From: Nocardia bovistercoris
Lineage (GTDB): Bacteria; Actinomycetota; Actinomycetes; Mycobacteriales; Mycobacteriaceae
Direction: 5' to 3'
NCBI RefSeq assembly: GCF_015674855.1
Contig: NZ_JADMLG010000011.1
Span: 124,001-188,000 of the forward strand
DNA: 64,000 nucleotides
Shown here: positions 1 through 8,424 of the stretch, piece after piece
Layout: each line of letters opens with the position of its first letter
Position numbering within the stretch: position 1 is the first letter of the stretch
Program-made: the position numbers and the translations under genes
The notes under the pieces: model-generated
The model's database searches: none
Seen by the model: only the letters and a program-made list of their open reading frames with translations
Told to the model about the DNA's origin: nothing

Positions 1-1066
1 CGGCCGCCGGGGCCGAGGGGAGGGCGGCGGCGCGGCGCCACAGGTCGAGGCGGCGTTCGGCGGCGGTCAGGACCTCGGCGGTCCACATGCGGTCGGCGCG
101 GTAGTGGCCGCTGAACAGGCCGAGGCGGATGGCGGCGGGGTCGGTGCCGCCGCGGCGCAGGGTCGAGACCAGGACCAGGTTGCCTCGGGACTTCGACATC
201 TTCTCGCCGTCGAGTCCGATGAGGCCCGCGTGCACGAAGTGGCGGGCGAAGCGGCGGCCGGTCTCGAGTGCCTCGCCGTGGGCGGCCGAGTACTCGTGGT
301 GCGGGTAGATCAGGTCGCTGCCGCCGCCTTGGACGTCGAAACCGAATCCGATGCGGTTGAGCGCGATGGCGGCGCATTCGATGTGCCAGCCGGGCCTGCC
401 CTCGCCGAACGGCGCGGGCCAGGACGGCTCGCCCGGGCGGGCGGCGCGCCACAGCAGGGCGTCGATGATGTCGCGTTTGCCCGGGCGGTCCGGATCGCCG
501 CCGCGTTCGGCGAACAGCCGTTCCATGGTGGCGCGGTCGTAGCCGGACTCGTAGCCGAACTGTTCGGTGGCGTCGGCGCGGAAGTAGACGTCGGGGTATT
601 CGTCGTCCTCGACGACGTAGGCGGCGCCCGCGGCGAGCAGCTTCTCGACCAGCTCCACGACCTCGTCGACCGATTCGACGGCGCCGATGTACTCGCGCGG
701 CGGCAGCACCCGCAGCGCGCTCATGTCGGCCCGGAACAGCTCGACCTCGCGGCTGCCGAGTTCACGCCAGTCGATCCCGTCGCGGTCAGCGCGTTCGAAC
801 AGCGGGTCGTCGACGTCGGTGACGTTCTGCACGTAGTGCACCTCGTGACCGGCGTCGCGCCACAGCCGGTTGACCAGATCGAAGGTCAGGTAGGTGGCGG
901 CGTGCCCGAGGTGGGTGGCGTCGTAGGGAGTGATGCCGCAGACGTACATGGTGGCCGTTGCCCCCGGGGTCACCGGGCGGATCCGGCGGTCTGCGGTGTC
1001 GTACAAACGCAACGGAGGCCCTGCTCCGGGGATGGTCGGTACGGCGGTGTCGGACCAGGACTGCAT
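1..1066 (-). CDS. mshC: MshC, cysteine:GlcN-Ins ligase (partial, C-terminus off the window)
   Basis: Ligates cysteine to glucosaminyl-inositol with ATP in mycothiol synthesis, in the cytoplasm. The frame starts at an ATG at 1066 and runs off the left edge, so 355 residues are present of about 412 usual for the family. It is a cysteinyl-tRNA synthetase paralogue: MYVCGITPYDATHLGH at residues 40-55 carries the zinc ligand Cys43 and the HIGH-like loop, and GEKMSKSRGN is the KMSKS loop. I prefer MshC to CysS because the M. tuberculosis neighbours of mshC follow in order upstream (SCO1664 family, DUF3090, phosphatase, uppP). The missing C-terminus means the absence of the tRNA anticodon domain cannot be checked directly. 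It is probably the last or near-last gene of the leftward operon. Confidence 0.93.
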   Translation of the reverse strand, partial: MQSWSDTAVPTIPGAGPPLRLYDTADRRIRPVTPGATATMYVCGITPYDATHLGHAATYLTFDLVNRLWRDAGHEVHYVQNVTDVDDPLFERADRDGIDWRELGSREVELFRADMSALRVLPPREYIGAVESVDEVVELVEKLLAAGAAYVVEDDEYPDVYFRADATEQFGYESGYDRATMERLFAERGGDPDRPGKRDIIDALLWRAARPGEPSWPAPFGEGRPGWHIECAAIALNRIGFGFDVQGGGSDLIYPHHEYSAAHGEALETGRRFARHFVHAGLIGLDGEKMSKSRGNLVLVSTLRRGGTDPAAIRLGLFSGHYRADRMWTAEVLTAAERRLDLWRRAAALPSAPAA

Positions 1067-1370
1067 GGTTCGAGAGTAGAGGTGTGGCCGGGATCTCCGG
1101 CTGCCGGCCCGCGTCCCGGCCCCTACCCCCTCCCCCGATCACCCGGTGCGACCTGCGACGTTGCCGTCCGTGGGGAATGTCAATCGTTACGGTCCGGAAG
1201 AATCGAAGATGCCGAGGGCGGCGCGGGGTGGTATCCGGGATTCGACAAACCTGCCGCAGCGCGTCGCGCGCCGCAACCCCCTCCGGACGTGAGCCCGGAC
1301 ACGATCGAGACCGATCGGTATCACGCGCGGTGCGTGCCGGCATTCGCCGCATGGTTGCGCGGCGCGCCGT
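1067..1370. other. Gene-free spacer upstream of mshC
   Basis: About 300 bases between mshC and the SCO1664-family gene, both on the reverse strand. I find no supported gene, RNA or strong hairpin. In M. tuberculosis cysQ (Rv2131c) lies at this position; no trace of a CysQ-like protein is seen in any frame here. The spacer may hold a separate mshC promoter, but I cannot assign one. Confidence 0.5.
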
Positions 1371-2204
1371 TCAGAAGGCGGGCCACGGTATCGGGCGCGA
1401 ACCGCGCGGCAGCGGCATCACCCTGTGGTCGAGCAGATCCTTGGTCCTGGCGACCAGCGCGTCGATCTCGGCGTCGGTGATATGCGGCGACAGCGCGTCG
1501 GCCACCGCACCCGGCAACGACTCGGCGAAGGTCTCGACATCGGCGATCAGCTCGTCGCCGACGGCCTGACCCGCCCATCCCCACAGCACCGTGCGCAACT
1601 TGTCCTCGCGGTGCAGGCAGATGCCGTGATCGACCCCGTACACCCGGCCGTCGACGCCCTCCAGCGCGTGACCGCCCTTGCGATCGGCATTGTTGATCAG
1701 CACGTCGAGCACCGCGACCCGCTGTAGTCGCGGATCGTCGGCATGCACGAGCGACACCTCGTCGCCCGCGCCGTCGAGCGCCCGCAACACCTCGGCGAAC
1801 CCGTCGGGAACCGCGCCGGGCGGGCAGAGGTCGACCAGGTCGAGCCTGCCCGCGGGCGCGGTGTGATGGTCGACCGACTCGACCCAGCGCTGCACCATGC
1901 CTGGCCCGTACGGCCCGTCGCGCAGGATCGTCTCCGGTATCACGTCCCAGCCGATCGCCTCGGAGATCAGATAGGAGGCGACTTCGCGGCCCGCCAGGGT
2001 GCCGTCGGGGAAGTCCCAGAGCGGACGCTCGCCGCGCACCGGCTTGTAGACCACGCGCAGCGGATCGTCATCGGGACCGATATCGCAGACCAGGGTGACA
2101 TTGCTGGCCACGTTCACCCGGCCGATCACCGCCAACTCACCGGTGCGGAACCGGTCACCGTCACGGCGTAAGCCGTCTCCCTCATCACCGTGCCCGACGG
2201 TCAC
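1371..2204 (-). CDS. SCO1664-family protein (PI3/PI4-kinase-like fold)
   Basis: A 277-residue cytoplasmic protein of the actinobacterial SCO1664 family (M. tuberculosis Rv2133c position), distantly related to phosphatidylinositol-kinase/HipA-like folds; its substrate is unknown. Visible hallmarks are an N-terminal beta segment with VVYKPVRGERPLWDFPDG, followed by the LAGREVAS helix, and later NNADRKGGH and VDHGICLH, which look like catalytic-loop and metal-binding elements. I chose a GTG at 2204 because a clear GGAGGAG ribosome binding site lies about 8 bases upstream, inside the end of the DUF3090 gene; the open frame extends farther upstream but would overlap that gene. The 4-base gap and shared strand indicate coupling with the DUF3090 gene. 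The family's constant pairing with mshC suggests a mycothiol- or redox-linked role, which is unproven. Confidence 0.85.
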   Translation of the reverse strand: MTVGHGDEGDGLRRDGDRFRTGELAVIGRVNVASNVTLVCDIGPDDDPLRVVYKPVRGERPLWDFPDGTLAGREVASYLISEAIGWDVIPETILRDGPYGPGMVQRWVESVDHHTAPAGRLDLVDLCPPGAVPDGFAEVLRALDGAGDEVSLVHADDPRLQRVAVLDVLINNADRKGGHALEGVDGRVYGVDHGICLHREDKLRTVLWGWAGQAVGDELIADVETFAESLPGAVADALSPHITDAEIDALVARTKDLLDHRVMPLPRGSRPIPWPAF

Positions 2205-2208
2205 CCGT

Positions 2209-2793
2209 CTACTCCTCCAACTCGGCCGTACCGAAGATCTCACCGCGCTTGTACCCGTTCGTGCGCACACACATGTGCCCGCGCGCGGACAGTGGCTCAC
2301 CACACAGCGGACACGGCGGGCGGCCTGCCGCGATCACCCTGGTCGACCGCAACGCGAATTCGCGCGCCTGCACGGGGGTGAGGAACACCCGGACCGCGTC
2401 GGGCCCTTCCTCGGTATCGTCGAGCACCACCGACTCGTCGACCTCGGTCTCGGTGATGGCGAGCAATTCGACCACCACCGCGCCCGCGTCGGCGTCCCAG
2501 CCCAGACCCATGGTGCCGACCCGGAATTCGGCGTCGATCGGCGTCACCAGCGGCGCGGTGTCGGCGACGTCCTCGGCCTGCGGCGGCACCGTGGCGCCGA
2601 AGCGGCGCGCGACCTCGTCGAGCAGTAGGCCCATGCGATCGGCGAGCACCTTCACCTGCTGCTTCTCCAGCAGCACGCTGACCACCCGAGGTTCCTGCAC
2701 GGCTTGGAGATAGAACGCGCGATCGCCCGGCTCACCGACGGTCCCGGCGACGAAACGATCGGGGGTGCGAAATACATGGATTTCTCGTGCCAT
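2209..2793 (-). CDS. DUF3090 domain protein
   Basis: A 194-residue protein of the DUF3090 family (M. tuberculosis Rv2134c position), function unknown. The N-terminal beta-rich part contains the typical FYLQAV stretch and a LLDEVARRFG helix. The C-terminal part ends in a CxxC...GH pattern (CPLCGEPLSARGH) followed by another Cys, suggesting a small zinc ribbon near residues 165-180. The start is the ATG at 2793, because AGGAGG lies 5 bases upstream and overlaps an in-frame GTG two codons earlier. The next gene downstream starts 4 bases after the stop. Location in the uppP-mshC operon is conserved in Mycobacteriales, so it is a core gene rather than accessory. Confidence 0.88.
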   Translation of the reverse strand: MAREIHVFRTPDRFVAGTVGEPGDRAFYLQAVQEPRVVSVLLEKQQVKVLADRMGLLLDEVARRFGATVPPQAEDVADTAPLVTPIDAEFRVGTMGLGWDADAGAVVVELLAITETEVDESVVLDDTEEGPDAVRVFLTPVQAREFALRSTRVIAAGRPPCPLCGEPLSARGHMCVRTNGYKRGEIFGTAELEE

Positions 2794-2880
2794 CTGCACC
2801 TCCTGATACGTGACCCTGATCGACTACCCGCAGCGCGCGGAGATTCCTCGCACCCGCACCACATCCGTGCACGAGGAATC

Positions 2881-3612
2881 TCACCGCTCCGCATTCCCAT
2901 TATCCGCGCTACCGGTCCCCGTCACCTCGCCACCTGGCACGGAACCTTCGACCGCCGCGCCCGCGCCGACCGCCGCCGGATCCGGCGGTATCAGCGCGCT
3001 CAGATCGGTTCCGGTGTCGTTGAGACGCCACACGAAGGGCGCGGTGGGGGTGTAGCGGACGACGCTGAGCGAGGCCGGTTCCACCACGATGCGCTGGAAG
3101 CCGTCGAGGTGGATCCCGAAGGCGTCGGCGAGTACGGATTTGATCACGTCGCCGTGCGTGCAGGCGACCCACAGCACGTCACGGCCGTGTTTCTCGGCGA
3201 AGGCGCGTTCGTGTTCGCGGATCGCGGCCACCGCGCGCGCTTGCACCTGCGCGAGTCCTTCGCCGCCGGGGAAGGTGGCGCCCGAGGCGTGGCGCTGCAC
3301 CACTTTCCACAGCGGTTCGGTGAGCAGTTCCGCGATCGGGCGCCCGGTCCACTCGCCGTAGTCGACCTCGATCAGGCGGTCGTCGTAGATCGGTTCGACG
3401 CCGAGCGCGTCGGCCAGCGGCGCGATCGTTCGCTGACAGCGCAACAGCGGGGAGTGCACGACGTACTCGATGGGCAGTGCGGCGAGCCGATCCGCGACGG
3501 CGCGAGCCTGTTCGGCCCCCCGTTCGGTGAGATCGACGCCGACGCTTCGGCCCGCGAGAGTTCGGGCGGTGTTCGAGGTCGACACCCCGTGCCGCAACAG
3601 GATCACCGTCAT
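2881..3612 (-). CDS. Histidine phosphatase (phosphoglycerate-mutase superfamily)
   Basis: A 243-residue histidine phosphatase of the MSMEG_4193/Rv2135c type. The catalytic LLRHGVSTSN motif sits at residues 5-14 (His8), with HSPLLRCQRT for the second arginine and ACTHGDVIK for the second histidine. The acid residue region EVDYGEWTGR is intact, so the enzyme should be active as a broad phosphatase acting on a small phosphorylated substrate; the substrate is unknown. The last 35 residues are a Pro/Gly/Ala-rich tail beyond the fold. It lies 53 bases after uppP and 87 before the DUF3090 gene on the same strand, consistent with one operon. Confidence 0.9.
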   Translation of the reverse strand: MTVILLRHGVSTSNTARTLAGRSVGVDLTERGAEQARAVADRLAALPIEYVVHSPLLRCQRTIAPLADALGVEPIYDDRLIEVDYGEWTGRPIAELLTEPLWKVVQRHASGATFPGGEGLAQVQARAVAAIREHERAFAEKHGRDVLWVACTHGDVIKSVLADAFGIHLDGFQRIVVEPASLSVVRYTPTAPFVWRLNDTGTDLSALIPPDPAAVGAGAAVEGSVPGGEVTGTGSADNGNAER

Positions 3613-3664
3613 CGGCTCAGCCTAGTCGGCGCCGTCGGGCGGGGTGCGCGTGCCGTGGCGGCGG

Positions 3665-4612
3665 TCACGTCGCGCTCACCGTGCCCGTCGCGAGCAGCGC
3701 CATGACCACGAGGCCGAGCACGATGCGGTAGCCGACGAACCAGTTCAGCGAATGCCGCGCCACGAATTTCAGCAACCACGCCACCGAGGCGTAGCCGACG
3801 ACGAAGGCGAGCACTGTCGCGACCAGCAGTTGCGCGCCGCTCGCGTTGAGTCCCTCGCCCGCGGGCTCGAAGGCGTCGGGCAGGCTGAACAGGCCGGACG
3901 CGGTGACCGCGGGGATCGCGAGCAGGAACGAGAATCGCACGGCGGCTTCGCGTTCGAGTCCGAGGAACAGGCCCGCCGAGGACGTCGCGCCCGAACGCGA
4001 GACGCCGGGAACCAGGGCGAGGCACTGGGCGAAGCCCATGACCAAGCCGTCGCGCGTGGTGAGCTGCTCGATCGGGCGGTTCTTGCGGCCGTAGTATTCG
4101 GCGGCGGCGATGACGAGCGCGAACGCGATGAGCATGAAGGACACCAGCCACAGATTGCGCGCGCCGGTGCGGATCTGGTCCTTCAGCACGAAGCCGATGA
4201 CGCCGATCGGGATGGTGGCGATGATCACGTACCAGCCGATCCGATAATCCAATTCGCGCTGGGAGTCCTCGTCGCCGCGCAGGTCGGCGGCGTAATCACC
4301 GGTGATCACGGGCAGTTTCCGCGTCGGTTGCTCGGCCAGCGGCACGGTGGCGCCCGAGCGCTCGCGGTACCGGATCAGCAAGGTGGTGAACCAGGCCCGC
4401 ACGATGCGCGCGATGTCCTTGGCGAAGTACACCAGCACCGCGGCCTCGGTGCCGAGCTGGGTGACCGCCGTGAAGGACGCGCCCGCGTCGTCGCCGAAGA
4501 AGATCGAGGACACGATGCGCAGATGCGCCGAGGAGGAAACCGGGAGAAACTCGGTGAGTCCCTGCACCAGACCTAGAACCAGCGCCTGTATCCAGGTCAT
4601 CGACTCGCCCAC
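3665..4612 (-). CDS. uppP: Undecaprenyl-diphosphatase UppP
   Basis: Integral membrane enzyme that dephosphorylates undecaprenyl (or decaprenyl) diphosphate for peptidoglycan lipid-carrier recycling. Both active-site motifs are present: GLTEFLPVSSSAH near residues 18-30 and PGVSRSGAT in the second half, within about eight hydrophobic segments. At 315 residues it is longer than the ~275 of enterobacterial BacA, mainly from a charged loop (about residues 80-125) after the third membrane segment, common in actinobacterial forms. I chose the GTG at 4612 because GGAGGAG is 5 bases upstream; the ATG four codons later is the alternative. It is the first gene of the leftward operon that ends in mshC. 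Confidence 0.95.
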   Translation of the reverse strand: MGESMTWIQALVLGLVQGLTEFLPVSSSAHLRIVSSIFFGDDAGASFTAVTQLGTEAAVLVYFAKDIARIVRAWFTTLLIRYRERSGATVPLAEQPTRKLPVITGDYAADLRGDEDSQRELDYRIGWYVIIATIPIGVIGFVLKDQIRTGARNLWLVSFMLIAFALVIAAAEYYGRKNRPIEQLTTRDGLVMGFAQCLALVPGVSRSGATSSAGLFLGLEREAAVRFSFLLAIPAVTASGLFSLPDAFEPAGEGLNASGAQLLVATVLAFVVGYASVAWLLKFVARHSLNWFVGYRIVLGLVVMALLATGTVSAT

Positions 4613-5005
4613 GAACTCTCCTCCGTTTCGCGCGGTGCGCCCGCCGTGTGCCGCGCACCCGCCATTGTTGCCTTCGACTTCGCGGCGATGCCCGAAATAT
4701 CCGTTCCGAGTAGCCAATTGGCCACCGTCGAAACATTCGGAAACGTGGGCGCCACCGCAATCCCGCAGCGACAGTACAGGCTCACGCGCCGTGCCGGAGG
4801 CCGGGCCGCGAAGCGGGCGGGTGAGACGCGCCACCCGCACCCGCGGCGCGCCGGGGAAAGGGGACGCGGATCCGGCGATCGCGCAGTTCACCTCGCACGC
4901 GATGCACCCGCGCGCGCCCGAGGGCCGCGGCACCGGCCGGGGAGACGGACTCCGGCGGTGCCGGCGCACTACTCTTGGCGCCGTGACGAATGCGCGGACG
5001 CGGTG
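4613..5005. other. Divergent promoter region, uppP operon / aldo-keto reductase homologue
   Basis: About 390 bases between two divergent genes, so it must carry promoters for the leftward uppP-mshC operon and the rightward aldo-keto reductase/haem uptake genes. The only AT-rich stretch is around 4655-4745. I see no convincing palindrome and no short gene with a good ribosome binding site. Confidence 0.4.
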
Positions 5006-5974
5006 ATGGAACAGCGGACGGTCGGCCGCAGCGGCCTACGGGTATCCCGAATCGGACTGGCGACCCACACCTGGGGTTCGCAGACCGACCCCGACGACGC
5101 CGCAGGGCAGTTGGTCGCCTTCGCGGAAGCGGGCGGCACCCTGGTCGAGACCTCCCCCGCCTACGCGGGCGGCGCCGCCCAGCGCATCCTCGCCGACCTG
5201 CTCGGCGACATCGTCGCGCGCGACGAGTTCGTCCTTTCCGTCGCCGCCGGGATCGCGGTGCGCGAGCCCACCGAGGATTCGGGCGTGCCGACCCCCGAAC
5301 CCGTGCGCCCGACCGTCGACGCCTCGCGCCGCGCCCTGCTCGGCCAACTCGACCGGACCCTGCTGGAACTGGGCACCGACCACATCGACCTCTGGACCGT
5401 CGCGGCCTGGGACCCGTACACCCCGCTCGACGAGATCGCCGCCACCCTCGACTACGCGGTACGTTCCGGGCGGGTCCGCTACACCGGCGTGCGCGGCTTC
5501 GAGGCGTGGCAACTGGCCAGCATCGCCGCCATCGCGCCGGTGGTCGCGGCGCAGACCCCGTACTCGCTGCTGGCACGCGCCGCCGAGGAGGATGTCGTGC
5601 CTGCCGCCCGACACCACGGCATCGGCCTCGTCGCCACCGCGCCCCTCGCGGGCGGCATCCTCACCGGCAAATACCGCGACGGCGTGCCCGCCGACTCGCG
5701 CGGCGCCGACGAGGCCACCGCCGACGAGATCAGCCACCGACTCGACGACCGCGCGACCCGCGTGGTCGACGCCCTCGTCACCGCCGCCGACGGACTCGGC
5801 ACCTCGCCGCTCGCGGTGGCGCTGGCCTGGATCCGGGACCGGCCGGGCATCGCGAGCATGGTGGTCGGAGCACGCGACATCGGGCAGCTCACCGGCATCA
5901 TCGCCGCCGAGACCCTGGAACTGCCGCGCGCCATCGCCGCCGCCCTCGACGACGTCAGCGTACGCGTGGAATGA
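5006..5974 (+). CDS. Aldo/keto reductase homologue with lost catalytic residues
   Basis: A 322-residue TIM-barrel protein of the aldo/keto reductase superfamily; the fold is clear from RTVGRSGLRVSRIGL at the N-terminus, the barrel strand LGTDHIDLWTV, and the NADPH-binding segment PGIASMVVGARD near the C-terminus. The catalytic tetrad is badly altered. The usual D..xxxY is ETSPAY (Tyr kept, Asp replaced by Glu), the strand that should supply Lys reads VLSVAAGIA, and the strand that should supply His reads TVAAWDP. It may therefore bind cofactor without reducing carbonyls, or have another job. The start is the ATG at 5006, preceded by an in-frame GTG and no strong ribosome binding site. It overlaps or nearly touches the following haem-transport gene, suggesting one operon. 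Confidence 0.85.
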   Translation: MEQRTVGRSGLRVSRIGLATHTWGSQTDPDDAAGQLVAFAEAGGTLVETSPAYAGGAAQRILADLLGDIVARDEFVLSVAAGIAVREPTEDSGVPTPEPVRPTVDASRRALLGQLDRTLLELGTDHIDLWTVAAWDPYTPLDEIAATLDYAVRSGRVRYTGVRGFEAWQLASIAAIAPVVAAQTPYSLLARAAEEDVVPAARHHGIGLVATAPLAGGILTGKYRDGVPADSRGADEATADEISHRLDDRATRVVDALVTAADGLGTSPLAVALAWIRDRPGIASMVVGARDIGQLTGIIAAETLELPRAIAAALDDVSVRVE

Positions 5975-5994
5975 CGCCGATTAGGCTGGCCGCC

Positions 5995-7071
5995 ATGAGG
6001 AGTGCGAGGCCCGGCGTTTCATCGGTTTCCGCGCGGTGGGGTCACCGCGCCCGCTCGAGGGGCGCGCGCGGGCTGATCGCGGTGCTCGCGCTCACGCTGC
6101 TGGCGGGCGCCACGGCCTGCGGAACCGACACCGGCGCCACCGCGACCCAGCAGTCCGGCCCCGCCACCGCCGTGCTCGCGAACCTCGATCCCGTCCCGAT
6201 CGGGCCCGAACCGACACCGTCGCTACCTACGACGGTGCGCTCCTTCGACGGCACGGACGTCACCGTGAGCTCGGCCGACCGCATCATCGCCGTCGACCGC
6301 TCCGGAAGCCTCGCCCAAGTGGTGTGGGCGCTCGGACTCGGCCCGAAACTCGTCGGCCGCAGCAACTCCGCCTCCTTCCCCTCGGTGCTGCAGGTGCCCA
6401 ATGTCGCGGGCGGCAACGGCTCGCTCAATGTGGAATCGGTGCTGGCGCTGCGCCCGACGGTCTTCCTCACCGACACCACCACCGCGACGCCCGCGATCCG
6501 CGAACAACTGCGCGCGGCGGGCGTCACCGTCGTCTACTTCGACCCGAAGCGCACCATGGACGGTGTCGTGCCGCAGATCGAGGCGGTGGCCGCCGCACTC
6601 GGCGTGCCCGCCGCCGGGCAGGCGCTGGCCGATCGCACTCGCGACGAGGTCAGCGCGGCCTCGGCCGCCGTGCCCGCACAGGACCCGCCGCTCACCATGG
6701 CCATGCTGTATCTGCGCAGCACCGCGATCACCATGATGGCCGGTCCCGGTTCGGGCGGCGACGCGCTCATCGCCGCACTGCACGGACGCGACGCGAGCGC
6801 GGTCGCCGGGCTCACCGAGCCGTTCACCGCGATCACCTCCGAGGCCATGATCGGCGCGGCGCCCGATGTGCTGATCGTCATGACCGACGGACTGAAATCC
6901 GTGGGCGGCGTCGACGGACTCGAGAAGGTGCCCGGCATCGCGCAGACCCCGGCCGGACGCAACAAACGGGTCATCGACATGTCCGACGCGGTGCTGCTCA
7001 GTTTCGGACCCAATACCGGCCGTGTCATCCAGGCGCTGAACGAGGCCGTGTACGGGACGAAACCCGCATGA
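5995..7071 (+). CDS. hmuT: Haem/iron ABC transporter substrate-binding lipoprotein (HmuT-like)
   Basis: A 358-residue lipoprotein predicted to bind haem (or a siderophore) outside the membrane and pass it to the permease encoded next. An N-terminal signal peptide ends in the lipobox LLAGATAC, with Cys near residue 41. The mature part is a two-lobed class III binding fold of the HmuT/FecB type: DRIIAVDRSGSLAQVVWALG and the SVLALRPTVFL lobe, then a C-terminal lobe ending GRVIQALNEAVYG. I chose the ATG at 5995; an earlier ATG at 5971 overlaps the preceding stop and is also possible. The ATGA overlap with the permease gene shows translational coupling. Haem rather than siderophore is inferred from similarity to actinobacterial HmuTUV sets. 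Confidence 0.85.
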   Translation: MRSARPGVSSVSARWGHRARSRGARGLIAVLALTLLAGATACGTDTGATATQQSGPATAVLANLDPVPIGPEPTPSLPTTVRSFDGTDVTVSSADRIIAVDRSGSLAQVVWALGLGPKLVGRSNSASFPSVLQVPNVAGGNGSLNVESVLALRPTVFLTDTTTATPAIREQLRAAGVTVVYFDPKRTMDGVVPQIEAVAAALGVPAAGQALADRTRDEVSAASAAVPAQDPPLTMAMLYLRSTAITMMAGPGSGGDALIAALHGRDASAVAGLTEPFTAITSEAMIGAAPDVLIVMTDGLKSVGGVDGLEKVPGIAQTPAGRNKRVIDMSDAVLLSFGPNTGRVIQALNEAVYGTKPA

Positions 7072-8192
7072 TCGAATCCGCCGCGGCCGATCCGGCTTCC
7101 GCGTCGCGGACCGACGAGCCGCACGGCGACTCGGGGCCGAGCACGCCCAAGTCGCGAAGCCGGTCGCGGACGACTTCGGTGTTCGCGGTCGCGGTGGCGA
7201 CGCTGGTGCTGCTGGCGCTGGCCTCGGCGGCCATCGGGCAGGTCCCGACGACACCGGTCGAGGTGGCGGGCAGCATCGCGCATCGCATCGGGCTCGACTG
7301 GGGGCCGATGCCCGCGCATCCCGCCGGTGAGGTGACGCTGTGGGAGGTGCGTTTCCCCCGCGTGTTGCTGGCCGTGCTGGTCGGCGCGGCGCTCGCGACC
7401 GCGGGCGCGCTGTTGCAGGGCGTGTTCGCCAACCCGCTCGCCGAACCCGGCGTGATCGGGGTGTCGGCGGGCGCGGCGGTCGGGGCAGGCGCCGTCATCG
7501 TGATCGGCGGCGCCTTCGTGGCGGCGTGGTCGGTGGCCGCGGCCGCGTTCGTCGCGGGATTGTTCACCACCGCGCTGGTCTATCTGCTCGCGCGCGCCGA
7601 CGGGCGAACCGAAGTGGTGACGCTGGTGCTCACCGGCGTCGCGATCAACGCCTTCGCGGGCGGTCTCATCGCGTTCCTGCTCTTCGTGGCCTCCCCCGCG
7701 GCCCGCGATCAGATCGTGTTCTGGCAGTTGGGCAGCCTCAACGGCGCGACCTGGCAGTCGGTCGGGGTGGTCGCGCCGCTGACGGCGCTCGGGGTGGCCG
7801 CCGCTGTCGTTGTCGCCCCGCGCCTCGACCTGCTCGCGCTCGGCGAATCCGCCGCCCGCCACCTCGGGGTCGACGTGGAACGCCTACGCCGCACGGTGAT
7901 CATCATCGTCGCGGTGCTCACCACAGCCGGAGTCGCGTTCACCGGAATCATCCTGTTCGTCGGCCTGATCGTGCCGCACGTGGTGCGCATGCTGGTCGGG
8001 CCCGCGCATCGGGTGCTGATTCCACTCAGCGCGATCCTCGGCGCGGTCGTGTTGCTCGCCGCCGACGTGGCCGCGCGGTCCCTGGTCGACAACGCCGACC
8101 TGCCGCTCGGCATGCTGACCTCCCTGATCGGCGGACCGTTCTTCTTCTGGCTCCTGCGCCGCACACGTTCCCGCGCGGGCGGCTGGGCATGA
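7068..8192 (+). CDS. hmuU: Haem/iron ABC transporter permease (FecCD type)
   Basis: A 374-residue polytopic membrane protein with about nine to ten hydrophobic helices after a ~45-residue hydrophilic, Ser/Arg-rich N-terminal tail. FecCD-type hallmarks are RFPRVLLAVLVGAALATAGA, the NPLAEPGVIGVSAGA segment, and FVGLIVPHVVRMLVGP, which contains the coupling helix for the ATPase. It should form the homodimeric channel for the substrate delivered by the upstream lipoprotein. The ATG at 7068 overlaps the stop of the lipoprotein gene (ATGA). The ATPase gene follows after 232 bases that contain no supported gene. Confidence 0.9.
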   Translation: MIESAAADPASASRTDEPHGDSGPSTPKSRSRSRTTSVFAVAVATLVLLALASAAIGQVPTTPVEVAGSIAHRIGLDWGPMPAHPAGEVTLWEVRFPRVLLAVLVGAALATAGALLQGVFANPLAEPGVIGVSAGAAVGAGAVIVIGGAFVAAWSVAAAAFVAGLFTTALVYLLARADGRTEVVTLVLTGVAINAFAGGLIAFLLFVASPAARDQIVFWQLGSLNGATWQSVGVVAPLTALGVAAAVVVAPRLDLLALGESAARHLGVDVERLRRTVIIIVAVLTTAGVAFTGIILFVGLIVPHVVRMLVGPAHRVLIPLSAILGAVVLLAADVAARSLVDNADLPLGMLTSLIGGPFFFWLLRRTRSRAGGWA

Positions 8193-8424
8193 TCGACACG
8201 GCGATACCCGACGGCCTGACGAGGCGAAGGCGACACCCTCCTGTGCCTGCGCGGCGGCAAGTCCGTGACGCGACCGCACCGGACAAACCCGCGACGCGGA
8301 CGCAGTACTCCCACCGGCTACGGCGGCGGCTCGGCTGTGGCGCGGTGGTACCCCGCGAACGAGCGCCTTGGCGGCCACACCCTGATCCGCTGCCGCAGCG
8401 GCGCGCGGCGACGCGGAGGCGGGC

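Noticed and set aside
104..1480. Long forward-strand open frame antisense to mshC
   Set aside because: Translation is Ala/Gly/Val/Arg-rich without any motif and the reverse strand encodes recognisable MshC; it is a high-GC shadow.
8193..8424. Possible small gene between haem permease and ATPase genes
   Set aside because: The open frame is Arg/Pro-rich, lacks a ribosome binding site and overlaps both neighbours; treated as spacer.
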